Source: Bacteroidales bacterium (GTDB taxonomy: Bacteria; Bacteroidota; Bacteroidia; Bacteroidales; SMBSF77). Taken from it: DNA of 16,829 bases. This document shows, piece after piece, positions 1-7,197 of this stretch. Both the position numbers and the translations under genes were made by a program. The notes under the pieces are model-generated. The model saw nothing but the letters and a program-made list of their open reading frames with translations, did not search any database and was not told where the DNA came from. The DNA lies in assembly GCA_021106655.1 (NCBI GenBank), contig JAIOTT010000269.1, forward strand, positions 1 through 16,829, read 5' to 3'. Each line of letters starts with the position of its first letter. Position 1 is the first letter of the stretch.

Positions 1-1
1 A

Positions 2-26
2 GGGATAAGAAAGCTTTCCTCATCCC
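2..26 (-). terminator. Probable operon-end hairpin (terminator, U-tract cut off)
   Basis: Twenty-four bases after the rplQ stop codon, the minus-strand RNA can fold into an 11-bp stem with two G-U wobbles and a 3-nt loop. The base of the stem is GGGAU paired with AUCCC. Position and shape fit an intrinsic terminator for the whole superoperon. The first base after the stem reads U, but the window ends there, so the U-tract that would settle it cannot be seen. Confidence 0.55.
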
Positions 27-49
27 ATGAAATATCTCCACTTAAGCTT

Positions 50-733
50 TTATTCCTTAGTCTCTTTATCTTCTTCTTTCTTCTCTTCTGCTTTTGGTTC
101 CTCTTTCTTCTCTTCCTCTTTCTTTTCTGCAACTGCTCCTGCCACTGCCTCCTCCTTAACTTCCTCTTTCTTTTCTGCAACTACTTCTGCCACTGCCTCC
201 TCCTTAACTTCTTCCTTCTTATCTGCAACTACTTCTGCCACTGCCTCCTCTTCAACTACCTCGACAGCTTCTAGCACTTCAGCACCCGAAGTTTCTTCTT
301 GTTTCTTTTTACCACTTCCTCTTCTTCTCCTGGTAGTTTTAGCTTTTCTTTCTTCTTTTTCTACTAGTAGGTTTTCGTTATAATCTACTAATTCTATCAT
401 ACACATTTCAGCATTATCGCCAAGGCGAGTTCCTGTTTTTAAAATACGTGTATATCCACCGGGCCTGTCAGTAACTTTTTGGGCTATCTCTCTAAAAAGC
501 TCTGAAACAGCAGTTTTGCTTTGCAGGTATTTAAAAACCATTCTTCTTGAGTGTGTTGAATCCTCTTTAGATCTGGTTATAAGCGGCTCAATATACGTTC
601 TCAAAGCTTTCGCCTTAGCAAGAGTTGTAGTAATTCGTTTGTGAATTATCAGAGAAGTAGCCATATTGGCTAACATTGCTTTACGGTGTGAGCTTGTTCT
701 TCCTAAGTGATTAAATTTCCTCAAATGCCTCAT
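50..733 (-). CDS. rplQ: Large subunit ribosomal protein L17 (bL17) with long charged C-terminal tail
   Basis: L17 is a 50S protein near the polypeptide exit tunnel. Residues 1-123 form the conserved core: FNHLGRTSSHRKAML near the N-terminus, then KRITTT, RPGGYTRI and RLGDNAEM. The bacterial core is usually about 115-130 residues, but this protein has 227. The additional ~100 residues are a Lys/Glu/Ala/Val-rich, low-complexity tail that opens with a basic patch (TRRRRGSGKKK, 134-144) and contains three 16-residue repeats (162-209). Tails on L17 are known in Bacteroidota, but this one looks long. The ATG lies 5 bp after the rpoA stop, so the gene is the last of the alpha block and is probably translationally coupled. 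The core assignment is firm; the role of the tail is unknown. Confidence 0.97.
   Translation of the reverse strand: MRHLRKFNHLGRTSSHRKAMLANMATSLIIHKRITTTLAKAKALRTYIEPLITRSKEDSTHSRRMVFKYLQSKTAVSELFREIAQKVTDRPGGYTRILKTGTRLGDNAEMCMIELVDYNENLLVEKEERKAKTTRRRRGSGKKKQEETSGAEVLEAVEVVEEEAVAEVVADKKEEVKEEAVAEVVAEKKEEVKEEAVAGAVAEKKEEEKKEEPKAEEKKEEDKETKE
107..250 (-). repeat. Three 48-bp tandem repeats inside rplQ
   Basis: Three consecutive 48-bp units (203-250, 155-202, 107-154 in reading order) encode the 16-residue unit EEAVAEVVADKKEEVK and two near copies. The second unit differs by D to E. The third has GA for EV in the middle and E for V near its end. The period is a multiple of three, so copy-number change by slippage or recombination would keep the reading frame. 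Confidence 0.93.
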
Positions 734-738
734 TTCAA

Positions 739-1731
739 TTATTCCTTATCAAGTTTATATTTTGAAGTATTCATTCCAAATTCTAAGTTCTTTGATTTTA
801 CCAGCTCTTCCAATTCTGTAAGAGATTTCTTTCCAAAGTTTCTGAACTTTAACAGATCATTCTTATTAAATGTAACCAGATCACCAAGGGTTTCAACATC
901 AGCTGCCTTAAGGCAGTTTAATGCTCTGACAGACAGATCAAGATCAACAAGTTTTGTTTTCAGTAGTTGCCTGGTATGCAGTGAACTTTCATCAAACTCT
1001 TCTGTTACTGTTTTATCTTCTGCATCCATTGTGATCTTTTCGTCAGAAAAAAGCATAAAGTGATGGATCAGTATAGTAGCAGCTTCTTTAAGAGCTTCTT
1101 TCGGAGGAATTGACCCGTCAGTATCTAATTCAATAACAAGCTTTTCATAGTCAGTTTTCTGTTCAACCCTATAATTTTCAGTGTAGTACTTTACATTTCT
1201 TATAGGTGTATGTATTGAATCAATTGCAATTGTTCCCAGGGGAGCATTTACATTTTTATTCTCTTCGGCCGGAATATATCCCCTACCTTTATCTATTGTA
1301 AGCTCAAGTGTTAATTTAACAGAAGGATTCATATGGCAAATTACCACATCAGGATTTAAAACCTGGAAGACAGAGAGGAATTTATTTATATCTCCTGCCT
1401 TGAATACTTCCTGATCTCCTATAACAACAGTAACTTTTTCAGAGTTCTCTGTATCGATCAGTCTTGTTAAACGGACCTGTTTTAGATTCAGAATTATTTC
1501 AGTTACATCTTCTACAATCCCTTTAAGAGTAGAAAACTCCTGTTCAACACCTTCAGCCCTTATCGAAGTAATCGCATACCCTTCAAGGGATGACAATAAA
1601 ATTCTTCTTAAAGCATTTCCAATAGTAATACCAAAACCTGGTTCAAGAGGGCGAAATTCGAATATACCTTTATATTCGTCAGCTTCAATCATTATTACCT
1701 TATCCGGTTTTTGAAAAGCTAGTATTGCCAT
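739..1731 (-). CDS. rpoA: DNA-directed RNA polymerase subunit alpha
   Basis: The alpha subunit dimerises to start RNA polymerase assembly, and its C-terminal domain contacts UP elements and activators. The protein has 330 residues, the usual length. The N-terminal domain (about 15-230) shows the dimerisation and assembly motif GITIGNALRRILLSSLEG (34-51) and HTPIRNVKYYTE. After an acidic linker, the C-terminal domain (about 256-325) keeps SVRALNCLK and NFGKKSLTELEE. R269, N272, C273 and G300 match E. coli DNA-contact residues R265, N268, C269 and G296. The gene follows rpsD by 43 bp and precedes rplQ by 5 bp, the standard alpha-operon order. No Shine-Dalgarno is visible before the ATG. Confidence 0.98.
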   Translation of the reverse strand: MAILAFQKPDKVIMIEADEYKGIFEFRPLEPGFGITIGNALRRILLSSLEGYAITSIRAEGVEQEFSTLKGIVEDVTEIILNLKQVRLTRLIDTENSEKVTVVIGDQEVFKAGDINKFLSVFQVLNPDVVICHMNPSVKLTLELTIDKGRGYIPAEENKNVNAPLGTIAIDSIHTPIRNVKYYTENYRVEQKTDYEKLVIELDTDGSIPPKEALKEAATILIHHFMLFSDEKITMDAEDKTVTEEFDESSLHTRQLLKTKLVDLDLSVRALNCLKAADVETLGDLVTFNKNDLLKFRNFGKKSLTELEELVKSKNLEFGMNTSKYKLDKE

Positions 1732-1774
1732 ATTATATTTTGTATTAAGTTTTAAATAGAACTAATTTCAATTC

Positions 1775-2380
1775 CTATTTAGAATACAACTCGACTATAA
1801 GTTGCTCTTTAATATTCTCTGGTATTTCTTCCCTTTCAGGATAATTCAAGAATTTCCCGGTCAATTTTTCATCTTCCCATTCCAACCAGGAATATTTATC
1901 TGCTCTTGAAGCTAATGAATTCATTATTACCTCCAATGATTTCGATCTTTCTCTGACACCAATGAGATCTCCTTCTTTGAGTGCATATGAAGGAATATTT
2001 ACGACCTTGCCGTTAACAGTTATATGTTTATGTGAGACCAATTGCCTTGCTCCACTTCTTGTAGGGGCAATTCCTAGTCTGAAAACTACATTATCAAGGC
2101 GTGATTCTATTAGTTGCAGAAGTATCTCACCAGTAATACCTTTCTTGCGGGATGCTTTTAAAAAGACATTTTTAAACTGTCTTTCCAACATACCATATGT
2201 ATATTTAGCCTTTTGTTTTTCCATCAACTGCATTCCATATTCAGATTGTTTTCTTCTCCTTCTGGAATTTCCATGCTGCCCGGGTGGATAGTTTTTCTTT
2301 TCATAGTGCTTATCAGGTCCAAAAATCGGATCTCTGAATTTTCTTGCAATTTTAGTCTTAGGACCAATATATCTTGCCAT
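1775..2380 (-). CDS. rpsD: Small subunit ribosomal protein S4 (uS4)
   Basis: S4 is a primary 16S rRNA binder that nucleates the 30S body. In many bacteria it also represses its own operon. The 201 residues match the usual length. The N-terminal part has MARYIGPKTKIARKF and YPPGQHG (31-37). The S4 RNA-binding domain covers about 92-155, with SRLDNVVFRLG and HKHITVNGKVVNIPSY. There is no N-terminal cysteine cluster, so this is a zinc-free form. The 80-bp gap from rpsK is one of the longest in the operon and holds a hairpin, which may relate to S4 feedback, but that is inference. Confidence 0.98.
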   Translation of the reverse strand: MARYIGPKTKIARKFRDPIFGPDKHYEKKNYPPGQHGNSRRRRKQSEYGMQLMEKQKAKYTYGMLERQFKNVFLKASRKKGITGEILLQLIESRLDNVVFRLGIAPTRSGARQLVSHKHITVNGKVVNIPSYALKEGDLIGVRERSKSLEVIMNSLASRADKYSWLEWEDEKLTGKFLNYPEREEIPENIKEQLIVELYSK

Positions 2381-2425
2381 TGCTGAATATTATTTTATTT
2401 AATATTAATGATCTATTTCATTCAA

Positions 2426-2455
2426 TTTTTCAAATACCTTAAAGGTATTGAAAAA
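2426..2455 (-). promoter_or_regulatory. Hairpin in the rpsK-rpsD spacer
   Basis: The minus-strand RNA folds as UUUUUC-AAUACCU, loop UUA, AGGUAUU-U-GAAAAA. That is about 13 base pairs with one bulged U, directly upstream of rpsD. No U-run follows the 3' arm, so it does not look like an intrinsic terminator. It could be an RNA processing site, a stabilising element or a regulatory structure. The structure is visible in the sequence; its function is not. Confidence 0.45.
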
Positions 2456-2460
2456 ATTTA

Positions 2461-2850
2461 TTACACTCTTCTTCTTTTGGGAGGTCTGCAACCATTGTGT
2501 GGCAATGGAGTTACATCTTGAATTTCTGTAACTTCAATACCTGAGACATGTAGCGACCGTATTGCAGATTCTCTACCTGAGCCGGGTCCTTTAACAAATA
2601 CTTTCACTCTTCTCAACCCAAGATCATATGCAACTTTTGCACAATCGGCTGCCGCAGTCTGAGCTGCATAAGGTGTATTCTTTTTTGAGCCCCTAAAACC
2701 CATTTTTCCCGCTGATGACCATGAAATAACCTGGCCTGCAGAATTTGTAAGAGTTATAATAATATTATTAAATGAAGCTTTGATATATGCATTACCCAAT
2801 GCTTCAATTTTAACGACTTTCTTTTTAGAAGTTCTAGCAGATTTTGCCAT
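2461..2850 (-). CDS. rpsK: Small subunit ribosomal protein S11 (uS11)
   Basis: S11 sits on the 30S platform near the mRNA exit and the E site. The 129 residues agree with the family length. Motifs seen include NNIIITLTNSAGQVISWSSAGKMGFRGSKKNTPYAAQ in the middle, VKGPGSGRESAIRSL, and the C-terminal DVTPLPHNGCRPPKRRRV. The family's rRNA-binding basic tail (PPKRRRV) is intact. The gene follows rpsM by 53 bp and has an ATG start without a Shine-Dalgarno. Confidence 0.98.
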   Translation of the reverse strand: MAKSARTSKKKVVKIEALGNAYIKASFNNIIITLTNSAGQVISWSSAGKMGFRGSKKNTPYAAQTAAADCAKVAYDLGLRRVKVFVKGPGSGRESAIRSLHVSGIEVTEIQDVTPLPHNGCRPPKRRRV

Positions 2851-2903
2851 TTCTGATATTATTTACTTTTTACTAATTTATTAATCAATTTAATATCCCA
2901 ATT

Positions 2904-3284
2904 TTAACCTTTAGGTGCCTTCTTTTTGCCGGCTACTGTTTTCTTTCTCCCTTTTCTGGTACGGGCGTTATTTTTTGTTCCCTGTCCTCTTAAAGGTAAT
3001 CCGATACGATGCCTGATTCCCCTATAGGAACCAATATCCATCAAGCGCTTGATGTTCATTTGTACTTCAGAACGGAGTTCACCTTCAACCTTGTAATTAT
3101 CGCTGATAATATTCCTAATTCTGGTTTGCTCATCATCAGTCCAATCCTGAACTTTCTTATTAACATCAACACTAGCTTCTGTGAGAATTGTAGCTGCCTT
3201 GCTTCTACCTATTCCGAAAATATAGGTTAAACCAATTTCTCCTCTTTTGTTGTTTGGTAAATCAATACCTGCAATTCTGGCCAT
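2904..3284 (-). CDS. rpsM: Small subunit ribosomal protein S13 (uS13)
   Basis: S13 lies in the 30S head and contacts the P-site tRNA through its basic tail. It also forms intersubunit bridges with L5. The protein has 126 residues, within the family range. It opens with MARIAGIDLPNNKRGEIGLTYIFGIGRSKA, followed by SYRGIRHRIGLPLRGQGTKNNARTRKG and a lysine-rich end (KKTVAGKKKAPKG). It follows rpmJ by 57 bp. In E. coli the S4 repressor site lies in the leader of this gene; no clear pseudoknot could be picked out by eye in this AT-rich gap. Confidence 0.98.
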   Translation of the reverse strand: MARIAGIDLPNNKRGEIGLTYIFGIGRSKAATILTEASVDVNKKVQDWTDDEQTRIRNIISDNYKVEGELRSEVQMNIKRLMDIGSYRGIRHRIGLPLRGQGTKNNARTRKGRKKTVAGKKKAPKG

Positions 3285-3341
3285 AGATTTATTATTCTTG
3301 TTATCTTAAATATTTCTCTAATAATTATCGAATTAATTATC

Positions 3342-3458
3342 CTATCCCTGTCTTTGTTTATATCTGGGATTTTTTTTATTGATCACATATAATCGTCCTT
3401 TCCTGCGAACAATCTTACATTCCGGTGATCTCTTCTTTATAGACGCTCTGGTTTTCAT
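3342..3458 (-). CDS. rpmJ: Large subunit ribosomal protein L36 (bL36), zinc-free form
   Basis: This is a 38-codon gene between infA and rpsM, found by reading the minus strand directly. The protein starts MKTRASIKKRSPECKIVRRK and ends NPRYKQRQG, the L36 hallmark. Standard L36 binds zinc through three cysteines and a histidine. Here only one ligand survives (C14); the other three positions are Ser, Asn and Tyr, so zinc binding is not expected. L36 packs against 23S rRNA near the GTPase-associated region. The ATG at 3458 and the TAG at 3342 are clear. Confidence 0.95.
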   Translation of the reverse strand: MKTRASIKKRSPECKIVRRKGRLYVINKKNPRYKQRQG

Positions 3459-3505
3459 TTTTGTGATTTTATTTTTTGATTAAAATCTTCTGTCTAATCG
3501 TATAT

Positions 3506-3724
3506 CTATTTATATCTAAATGTAATTCTCCCTTTTGTTAAATCATAAGGTGACATTTCAAGCTTCACTTTATCACCGGGAAGTATCTTAATATAATGCA
3601 TCCTCATTTTACCTGAAATATGAGCAGTGATTACATGTCCATTTTCCAGCTCAACACGAAACATTGCGTTCCCCAGTGATTCAATAACTGTACCATCCTG
3701 TTGTATTGATGCTTGCTTAGCCAT
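3506..3724 (-). CDS. infA: Translation initiation factor IF-1
   Basis: IF-1 binds the 30S A site during initiation and supports IF-2 and IF-3. The protein is 72 residues long, exactly the usual size, and is a single S1-type OB fold. The motifs GTVIESLGNAMFRVELENGH, ISGKMRMHYIKILPGDKVKLE and the end SPYDLTKGRITFRYK are typical. It lies 14 bp after map and before rpmJ. The map-infA-rpmJ-rpsM order is common in Bacteroidota and Firmicutes. Confidence 0.98.
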   Translation of the reverse strand: MAKQASIQQDGTVIESLGNAMFRVELENGHVITAHISGKMRMHYIKILPGDKVKLEMSPYDLTKGRITFRYK

Positions 3725-3738
3725 TATATTACAATTAA

Positions 3739-4527
3739 TTATTTATTAGATGTCTTCATATTTAACACTTCTTCTATATCTTTAAAGCTGGATAAAATAT
3801 CAGCCTGGTTTTTTCGGACTGCCACCGCATGTTCATAATGAGCGGAGGGTAAATTATCAGCAGTTCTGATTGTCCAGCCATCTTTTTCCTGAATAACTCT
3901 ATGTGTGCCAAGGTTAATCATAGGTTCAATACAAATCACCAAACCTTCTTTCAATTTTGTTCCAGTGCCTCTTCTTCCATAATTTGGAATTTCAGGTTTT
4001 TCATGAAGTTGTTTTCCAAGTCCATGGCCAACAAGATCCCTCACAACAGAATATCCGACCTCTTCAACATATTTCTGAACAGCATAACCAATATCACCAA
4101 CCCTACTACCAACAACAGCCTTTTCTATACCTTTATACAGAGATTCTTTTGTCCTTTTCATTAGTTGCAGAACCTCATCCCTAACATCTCCTACTGCAAA
4201 AGTATAAGCTGAATCTCCATAAAATCCGTTCAAAATTGTTCCGCAATCAATTGATGCTATATCTCCATCTTTAAGAATTCTGTTACCCGGTATTCCATGA
4301 ACTACTTGCTCATTTATTGAAATGCACAATGTTGCAGGAAATCCGTTATATCCTTTAAAGCCTGGAACCGCACCACTATCCCTGATAAACTCCTCGGCGA
4401 TGTGGTCAAGTTTATCTATCCTGACACCGGGCTTTATCTCTTTTGCTACCTCAGCTAAAGTTTTTCCAACAAGTAAAGAACTTTCTCTTAATAATTCAAT
4501 TTCTTCGTCCGTCTTCAAATAAATCAT
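3739..4527 (-). CDS. map: Type I methionine aminopeptidase
   Basis: This cytoplasmic dinuclear metalloenzyme removes the N-terminal methionine from new proteins whose second residue is small. The protein has 262 residues, a minimal type I form without an N-terminal extension. All five metal ligands of the pita-bread fold can be placed: D94 (SIDCG), D105 (YGDSA), H168 (VGHGLG), E201 (IEPM) and E232 (YEHAV). The substrate-contacting H77 is in VVHGIP. The gene follows secY by 22 bp and adk is absent between them. Its place in the operon couples N-terminal processing with ribosome supply. Confidence 0.98.
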   Translation of the reverse strand: MIYLKTDEEIELLRESSLLVGKTLAEVAKEIKPGVRIDKLDHIAEEFIRDSGAVPGFKGYNGFPATLCISINEQVVHGIPGNRILKDGDIASIDCGTILNGFYGDSAYTFAVGDVRDEVLQLMKRTKESLYKGIEKAVVGSRVGDIGYAVQKYVEEVGYSVVRDLVGHGLGKQLHEKPEIPNYGRRGTGTKLKEGLVICIEPMINLGTHRVIQEKDGWTIRTADNLPSAHYEHAVAVRKNQADILSSFKDIEEVLNMKTSNK

Positions 4528-4549
4528 ATTCTAAAAGCGTATTTAAACA

Positions 4550-5917
4550 TTACGCTGACATACCCATTGAAGGTCGTCCTTTTATCCTTCCTGATTTCAT
4601 CAATCCATCATAATGCCTCATCAACAGGTGGCTTTCAATCTGTTGCAGAGTATCAAGTACAACTCCCACTAAAATCAAAAGCGATGTACCCCCATAAAAT
4701 TGTGCAAACTGAGAGTTAACCCCAATAAGACTCACAAAAGCAGGCATTATAGCAACGAGAGCCAAAAATAGCGATCCGGGGAATGTTATTCTGGACATCA
4801 CTGTGTCAATAAATTCAGCAGTTTTTCGCCCCGGTTTCACTCCGGGTATAAAGCCACCATTCTTTTTCATATCCTCTGCCATTTGGTTAGGATTTACAGT
4901 TATGGCGGTATAGAAATATGTAAATAAAATTATTAGTACCGCAAATGTTAAATTATACCAAAAACCATTGATATTGGAAAATGCTGATGCAAATCCTGTG
5001 AGTGATTCTGATTCAGCAAAACCAACCAATGTTATTGGAAGAAACATTATAGCCTGGGCAAAGATTATAGGCATAACACCAGCAGCGTTAACCTTTAATG
5101 GAACATACTGCCTTACACCTCCGTATTGCTTATTACCAACGATTCTTTTTGCATATTGCACAGGTATTCTTCTTGTGCCCTGTACAAGTAAAATTGTTAG
5201 CAGTATTACAAACACCAGGAATGCAATTTCAATTAAGAAGATCACAAGTCCACCGCCTAAATCTTCAACTCTTGAAGTAAATTCAGCAACCAACGACATT
5301 GGAAGTCGCGCAATAATACCTATCATTATGATCAAAGAGATACCATTACCAATACCTTTTTCAGTAATTCTTTCACCAAGCCACATTATAAACATTGATC
5401 CTGCCGTAAGCAGCACTATTGAGGATATTCCAAAAAATGAGAATATTGAATGTGATGTCAAGCCCGGGTCGAAGGGATAAATTCCTTCAGCAGGTAATTG
5501 ATTTACCAGGTTACTGATATATGCAGGTGATTGGAAAATCAAAATAATAACAGTAAGATACCTTGTGATCTGGTTGATTTTTTTTCTTCCACTTTCGCCT
5601 TCTTTTTGAAGTTTCTGGAAGTAAGGTATTGCCATACCCAACAGCTGAACAACAATAGAAGCAGATATATAAGGCATGATTCCCAAAGCAAATATTGATG
5701 CATTCGAAAATGCTCCACCAGAGAACATGTTCAGTAAGCCAAGTAATCCTTCCGAACTTTGATTCTGGAGGTTTGCAAGCATACCGGGATCTACGCCAGG
5801 CAGAACAACAAATGCTCCGAATCTGTAGATCAATAAAATCCCCAATGTATATAAAATACGGTTTCTAAGATCTTCTATCTTAGATATATTTCTTATGGTT
5901 TCAATTAGCTTTTTCAC
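4550..5917 (-). CDS. secY: Protein translocase channel subunit SecY
   Basis: SecY is the pore of the SecYEG translocon in the inner membrane. The protein has 455 residues and about ten hydrophobic helices spread over residues 20-435. Recognisable parts are the first helix and loop (ILYTLGILLIYRFGAFVVLPGVDP), the plug and second-helix region (about 57-100, ending in QLLGMAIPYFQKL), GERITEKGIGNGISLII (181-197), the cytosolic loop GTRRIPVQYAKR, and the fifth cytosolic loop GGFIPGVKPGRKTAEFID (354-371). The usual arginine of that last loop is lysine here (K361). The start is GTG at 5917, in frame with the usual MKKLIETIRN-like beginning. It follows rplO by 92 bp, one of the longest gaps in the operon. 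Confidence 0.98.
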   Translation of the reverse strand: MKKLIETIRNISKIEDLRNRILYTLGILLIYRFGAFVVLPGVDPGMLANLQNQSSEGLLGLLNMFSGGAFSNASIFALGIMPYISASIVVQLLGMAIPYFQKLQKEGESGRKKINQITRYLTVIILIFQSPAYISNLVNQLPAEGIYPFDPGLTSHSIFSFFGISSIVLLTAGSMFIMWLGERITEKGIGNGISLIIMIGIIARLPMSLVAEFTSRVEDLGGGLVIFLIEIAFLVFVILLTILLVQGTRRIPVQYAKRIVGNKQYGGVRQYVPLKVNAAGVMPIIFAQAIMFLPITLVGFAESESLTGFASAFSNINGFWYNLTFAVLIILFTYFYTAITVNPNQMAEDMKKNGGFIPGVKPGRKTAEFIDTVMSRITFPGSLFLALVAIMPAFVSLIGVNSQFAQFYGGTSLLILVGVVLDTLQQIESHLLMRHYDGLMKSGRIKGRPSMGMSA

Positions 5918-5972
5918 AAATAATCAATTTATATTATATCAATCTGGAAGAATATCCTTTTAAAACATTTTC

Positions 5973-5992
5973 GTATTATTTGAATATAATAC
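5973..5992 (-). repeat. Short AT-rich inverted repeat before secY
   Basis: GTATTAT and ATAATAC form a perfect 7-bp inverted repeat around a 6-nt loop in the 92-bp gap between rplO and secY. The stem is weak and AT-rich. No Bacteroidota-type promoter (TTTG and TAnnTTTG at the right spacing) was found in the gap. The repeat may be chance in AT-rich DNA. Confidence 0.3.
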
Positions 5993-6009
5993 ACTTTCAT
6001 TTATTAAAA

Positions 6010-6456
6010 TTAAACTATTGATACAGTACCACCCTTACTTTCAATAGCTTTAACTGCAGATTCTGAAAATGAATTTGCTTCTACTTCCAGTTTAGCAGTA
6101 AGATCACCTCTTCCAAGTATTTTTACCAGGTCGTTTTTATTTACAAGTCCGTTTGCAATAAGTACTTCCTTATTAAATACGCTAATATTTTTTGTTTCAG
6201 CAAGTTTTTGTAAAATATCAATATTGACACCTCTATATTCTTTTCTATTGATATTTTTAAAACCAAACTTTGGCACCCTTCTAAACAAAGGCATTTGTCC
6301 ACCTTCAAATCCTGGCTTTTTACTATAGCCTGATCTTGACTGGGCGCCTTTATGTCCTCTTGTTGACGTACCACCTTTGCCAGATCCCTGGCCTCTTCCA
6401 ATACGTTTGCGATTTTTTGTTGAGCCTTCAGCAGGCTTGAGATTACTTAAATCCAT
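6010..6456 (-). CDS. rplO: Large subunit ribosomal protein L15 (uL15)
   Basis: L15 is a late-assembly 50S protein with a long extended N-terminal part that threads through 23S rRNA. The 148 residues match the family. The glycine-rich, basic N-terminal region (KNRKRIGRGQGSGKGGTSTRGHKG, about 15-38) and GFEGGQMPLFRRVPKFGF (49-66) are diagnostic. The C-terminal half is the compact domain, ending SKGGTVSIV. It follows rpmD by 11 bp and has an ATG start. Confidence 0.98.
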   Translation of the reverse strand: MDLSNLKPAEGSTKNRKRIGRGQGSGKGGTSTRGHKGAQSRSGYSKKPGFEGGQMPLFRRVPKFGFKNINRKEYRGVNIDILQKLAETKNISVFNKEVLIANGLVNKNDLVKILGRGDLTAKLEVEANSFSESAVKAIESKGGTVSIV

Positions 6457-6467
6457 GATCTAAATAT

Positions 6468-6650
6468 TTAAATTTCTTCAATAATCAATAAATGTTGAAC
6501 TTTTTCTACCATTCCCATTATTTGAGGGGAGACTTCAAGTTCGATGCATTGATGCATTTTCCTAAAACCAAGTGCACGTAATGTACGTTTTTGGCGCAGT
6601 GATCTTCCTATACCACTTTTTATTTGTTTGATTCTTATTTTTTTCATCAT
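6468..6650 (-). CDS. rpmD: Large subunit ribosomal protein L30 (uL30)
   Basis: L30 is a small 50S protein. The sequence MKKIRIKQIKSGIGRSLRQK, then TLRALGFRKM and ELEVSPQIMGMVEKVQHLL, matches the ferredoxin-like L30 fold and its 58-60 residue length. Two adjacent ATG codons (6650 and 6647) give either 60 or 59 residues; the second is closer to the usual start and the first is kept as the outer limit. A longer open frame runs upstream into rpsE but has no L30 similarity. The rpsE stop lies 22 bp upstream. Confidence 0.95.
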   Translation of the reverse strand: MMKKIRIKQIKSGIGRSLRQKRTLRALGFRKMHQCIELEVSPQIMGMVEKVQHLLIIEEI

Positions 6651-6672
6651 TAAGTGTTTTTTGCTGAATAAA

Positions 6673-7191
6673 CTATCCGTTAAACACCTGATCGAGTTTA
6701 ATTCCCCGAAGTTGTGCAATTGTATAAGGGTCTCTAAGCTTAACGAGTGCATCGATAGTTGCTTTAACAACGCTGTGTGGGTTTGATGATCCTTTTGATT
6801 TTGCAAGGACATCTTTCACTCCAACACTTTCAAAGACAGCGCGCATAGCTCCACCTGCAATAACGCCTGTTCCGGGTGCTGCGGGTTTAAGAAATACACG
6901 AGCTCCACTATATTTCCCAATCTGTTCGTGTGGCAAAGTACCTTTTAGAATCGGAACTTTTACAAGATTCTTTTTAGCATCATCAATTCCTTTTGCAATA
7001 GCAGCAGTAACCTCTTTTGCTTTTCCCAATCCATAACCAACAACCCCATTCTCATTTCCAACAACAACAATTGCAGAAAAGCTAAATGTCCTACCCCCTT
7101 TAGTTACCTTAGTAACTCTCTGGATGCTTACCAGCTTGTCTTTAAATTCTATTTCGCTGGATTTAATTCTTTTAACGTTTACGTTTGGCAT
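6673..7191 (-). CDS. rpsE: Small subunit ribosomal protein S5 (uS5)
   Basis: S5 sits at the mRNA entry of the 30S subunit and affects decoding accuracy and mRNA unwinding. The protein has 172 residues. The N-terminal double-stranded RNA-binding-like domain (about 14-78) contains RVTKVTKGGRTFSFSAIVVVGN and GYGLGKAKEV. The C-terminal domain has GTGVIAGGAMRAVFESVGVKDVLAKSKGS and NPHSVVKATIDAL. The loop around KGGRTF, where spectinomycin-resistance changes fall in other species, looks unaltered. It starts 6 bp after the rplR stop. Confidence 0.98.
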   Translation of the reverse strand: MPNVNVKRIKSSEIEFKDKLVSIQRVTKVTKGGRTFSFSAIVVVGNENGVVGYGLGKAKEVTAAIAKGIDDAKKNLVKVPILKGTLPHEQIGKYSGARVFLKPAAPGTGVIAGGAMRAVFESVGVKDVLAKSKGSSNPHSVVKATIDALVKLRDPYTIAQLRGIKLDQVFNG

Positions 7192-7197
7192 AATTTA

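Noticed and set aside
27..383. 118-aa plus-strand open frame rich in Ser, Phe and Thr
   Set aside because: It is the antisense of the rplQ repeat tail; the Ser/Phe-rich pattern is the complement of Glu/Lys-rich codons.
4968..5480. 170-aa plus-strand open frame opposite secY
   Set aside because: It is antisense to conserved SecY membrane segments; length alone is expected from the hydrophobic codon pattern.
5918..6009. Possible internal promoter before secY
   Set aside because: No Bacteroidota-type TTTG / TAnnTTTG pair at proper spacing was found on the minus strand; the gap is only AT-rich with a weak inverted repeat.
6141..6401. 86-aa minus-strand open frame inside rplO
   Set aside because: It is an out-of-frame shadow of L15; the translation has no family resemblance.
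6651..6812. N-terminal extension of rpmD reaching into rpsE
   Set aside because: The added residues have no L30 similarity and overlap the conserved end of S5 in another frame.
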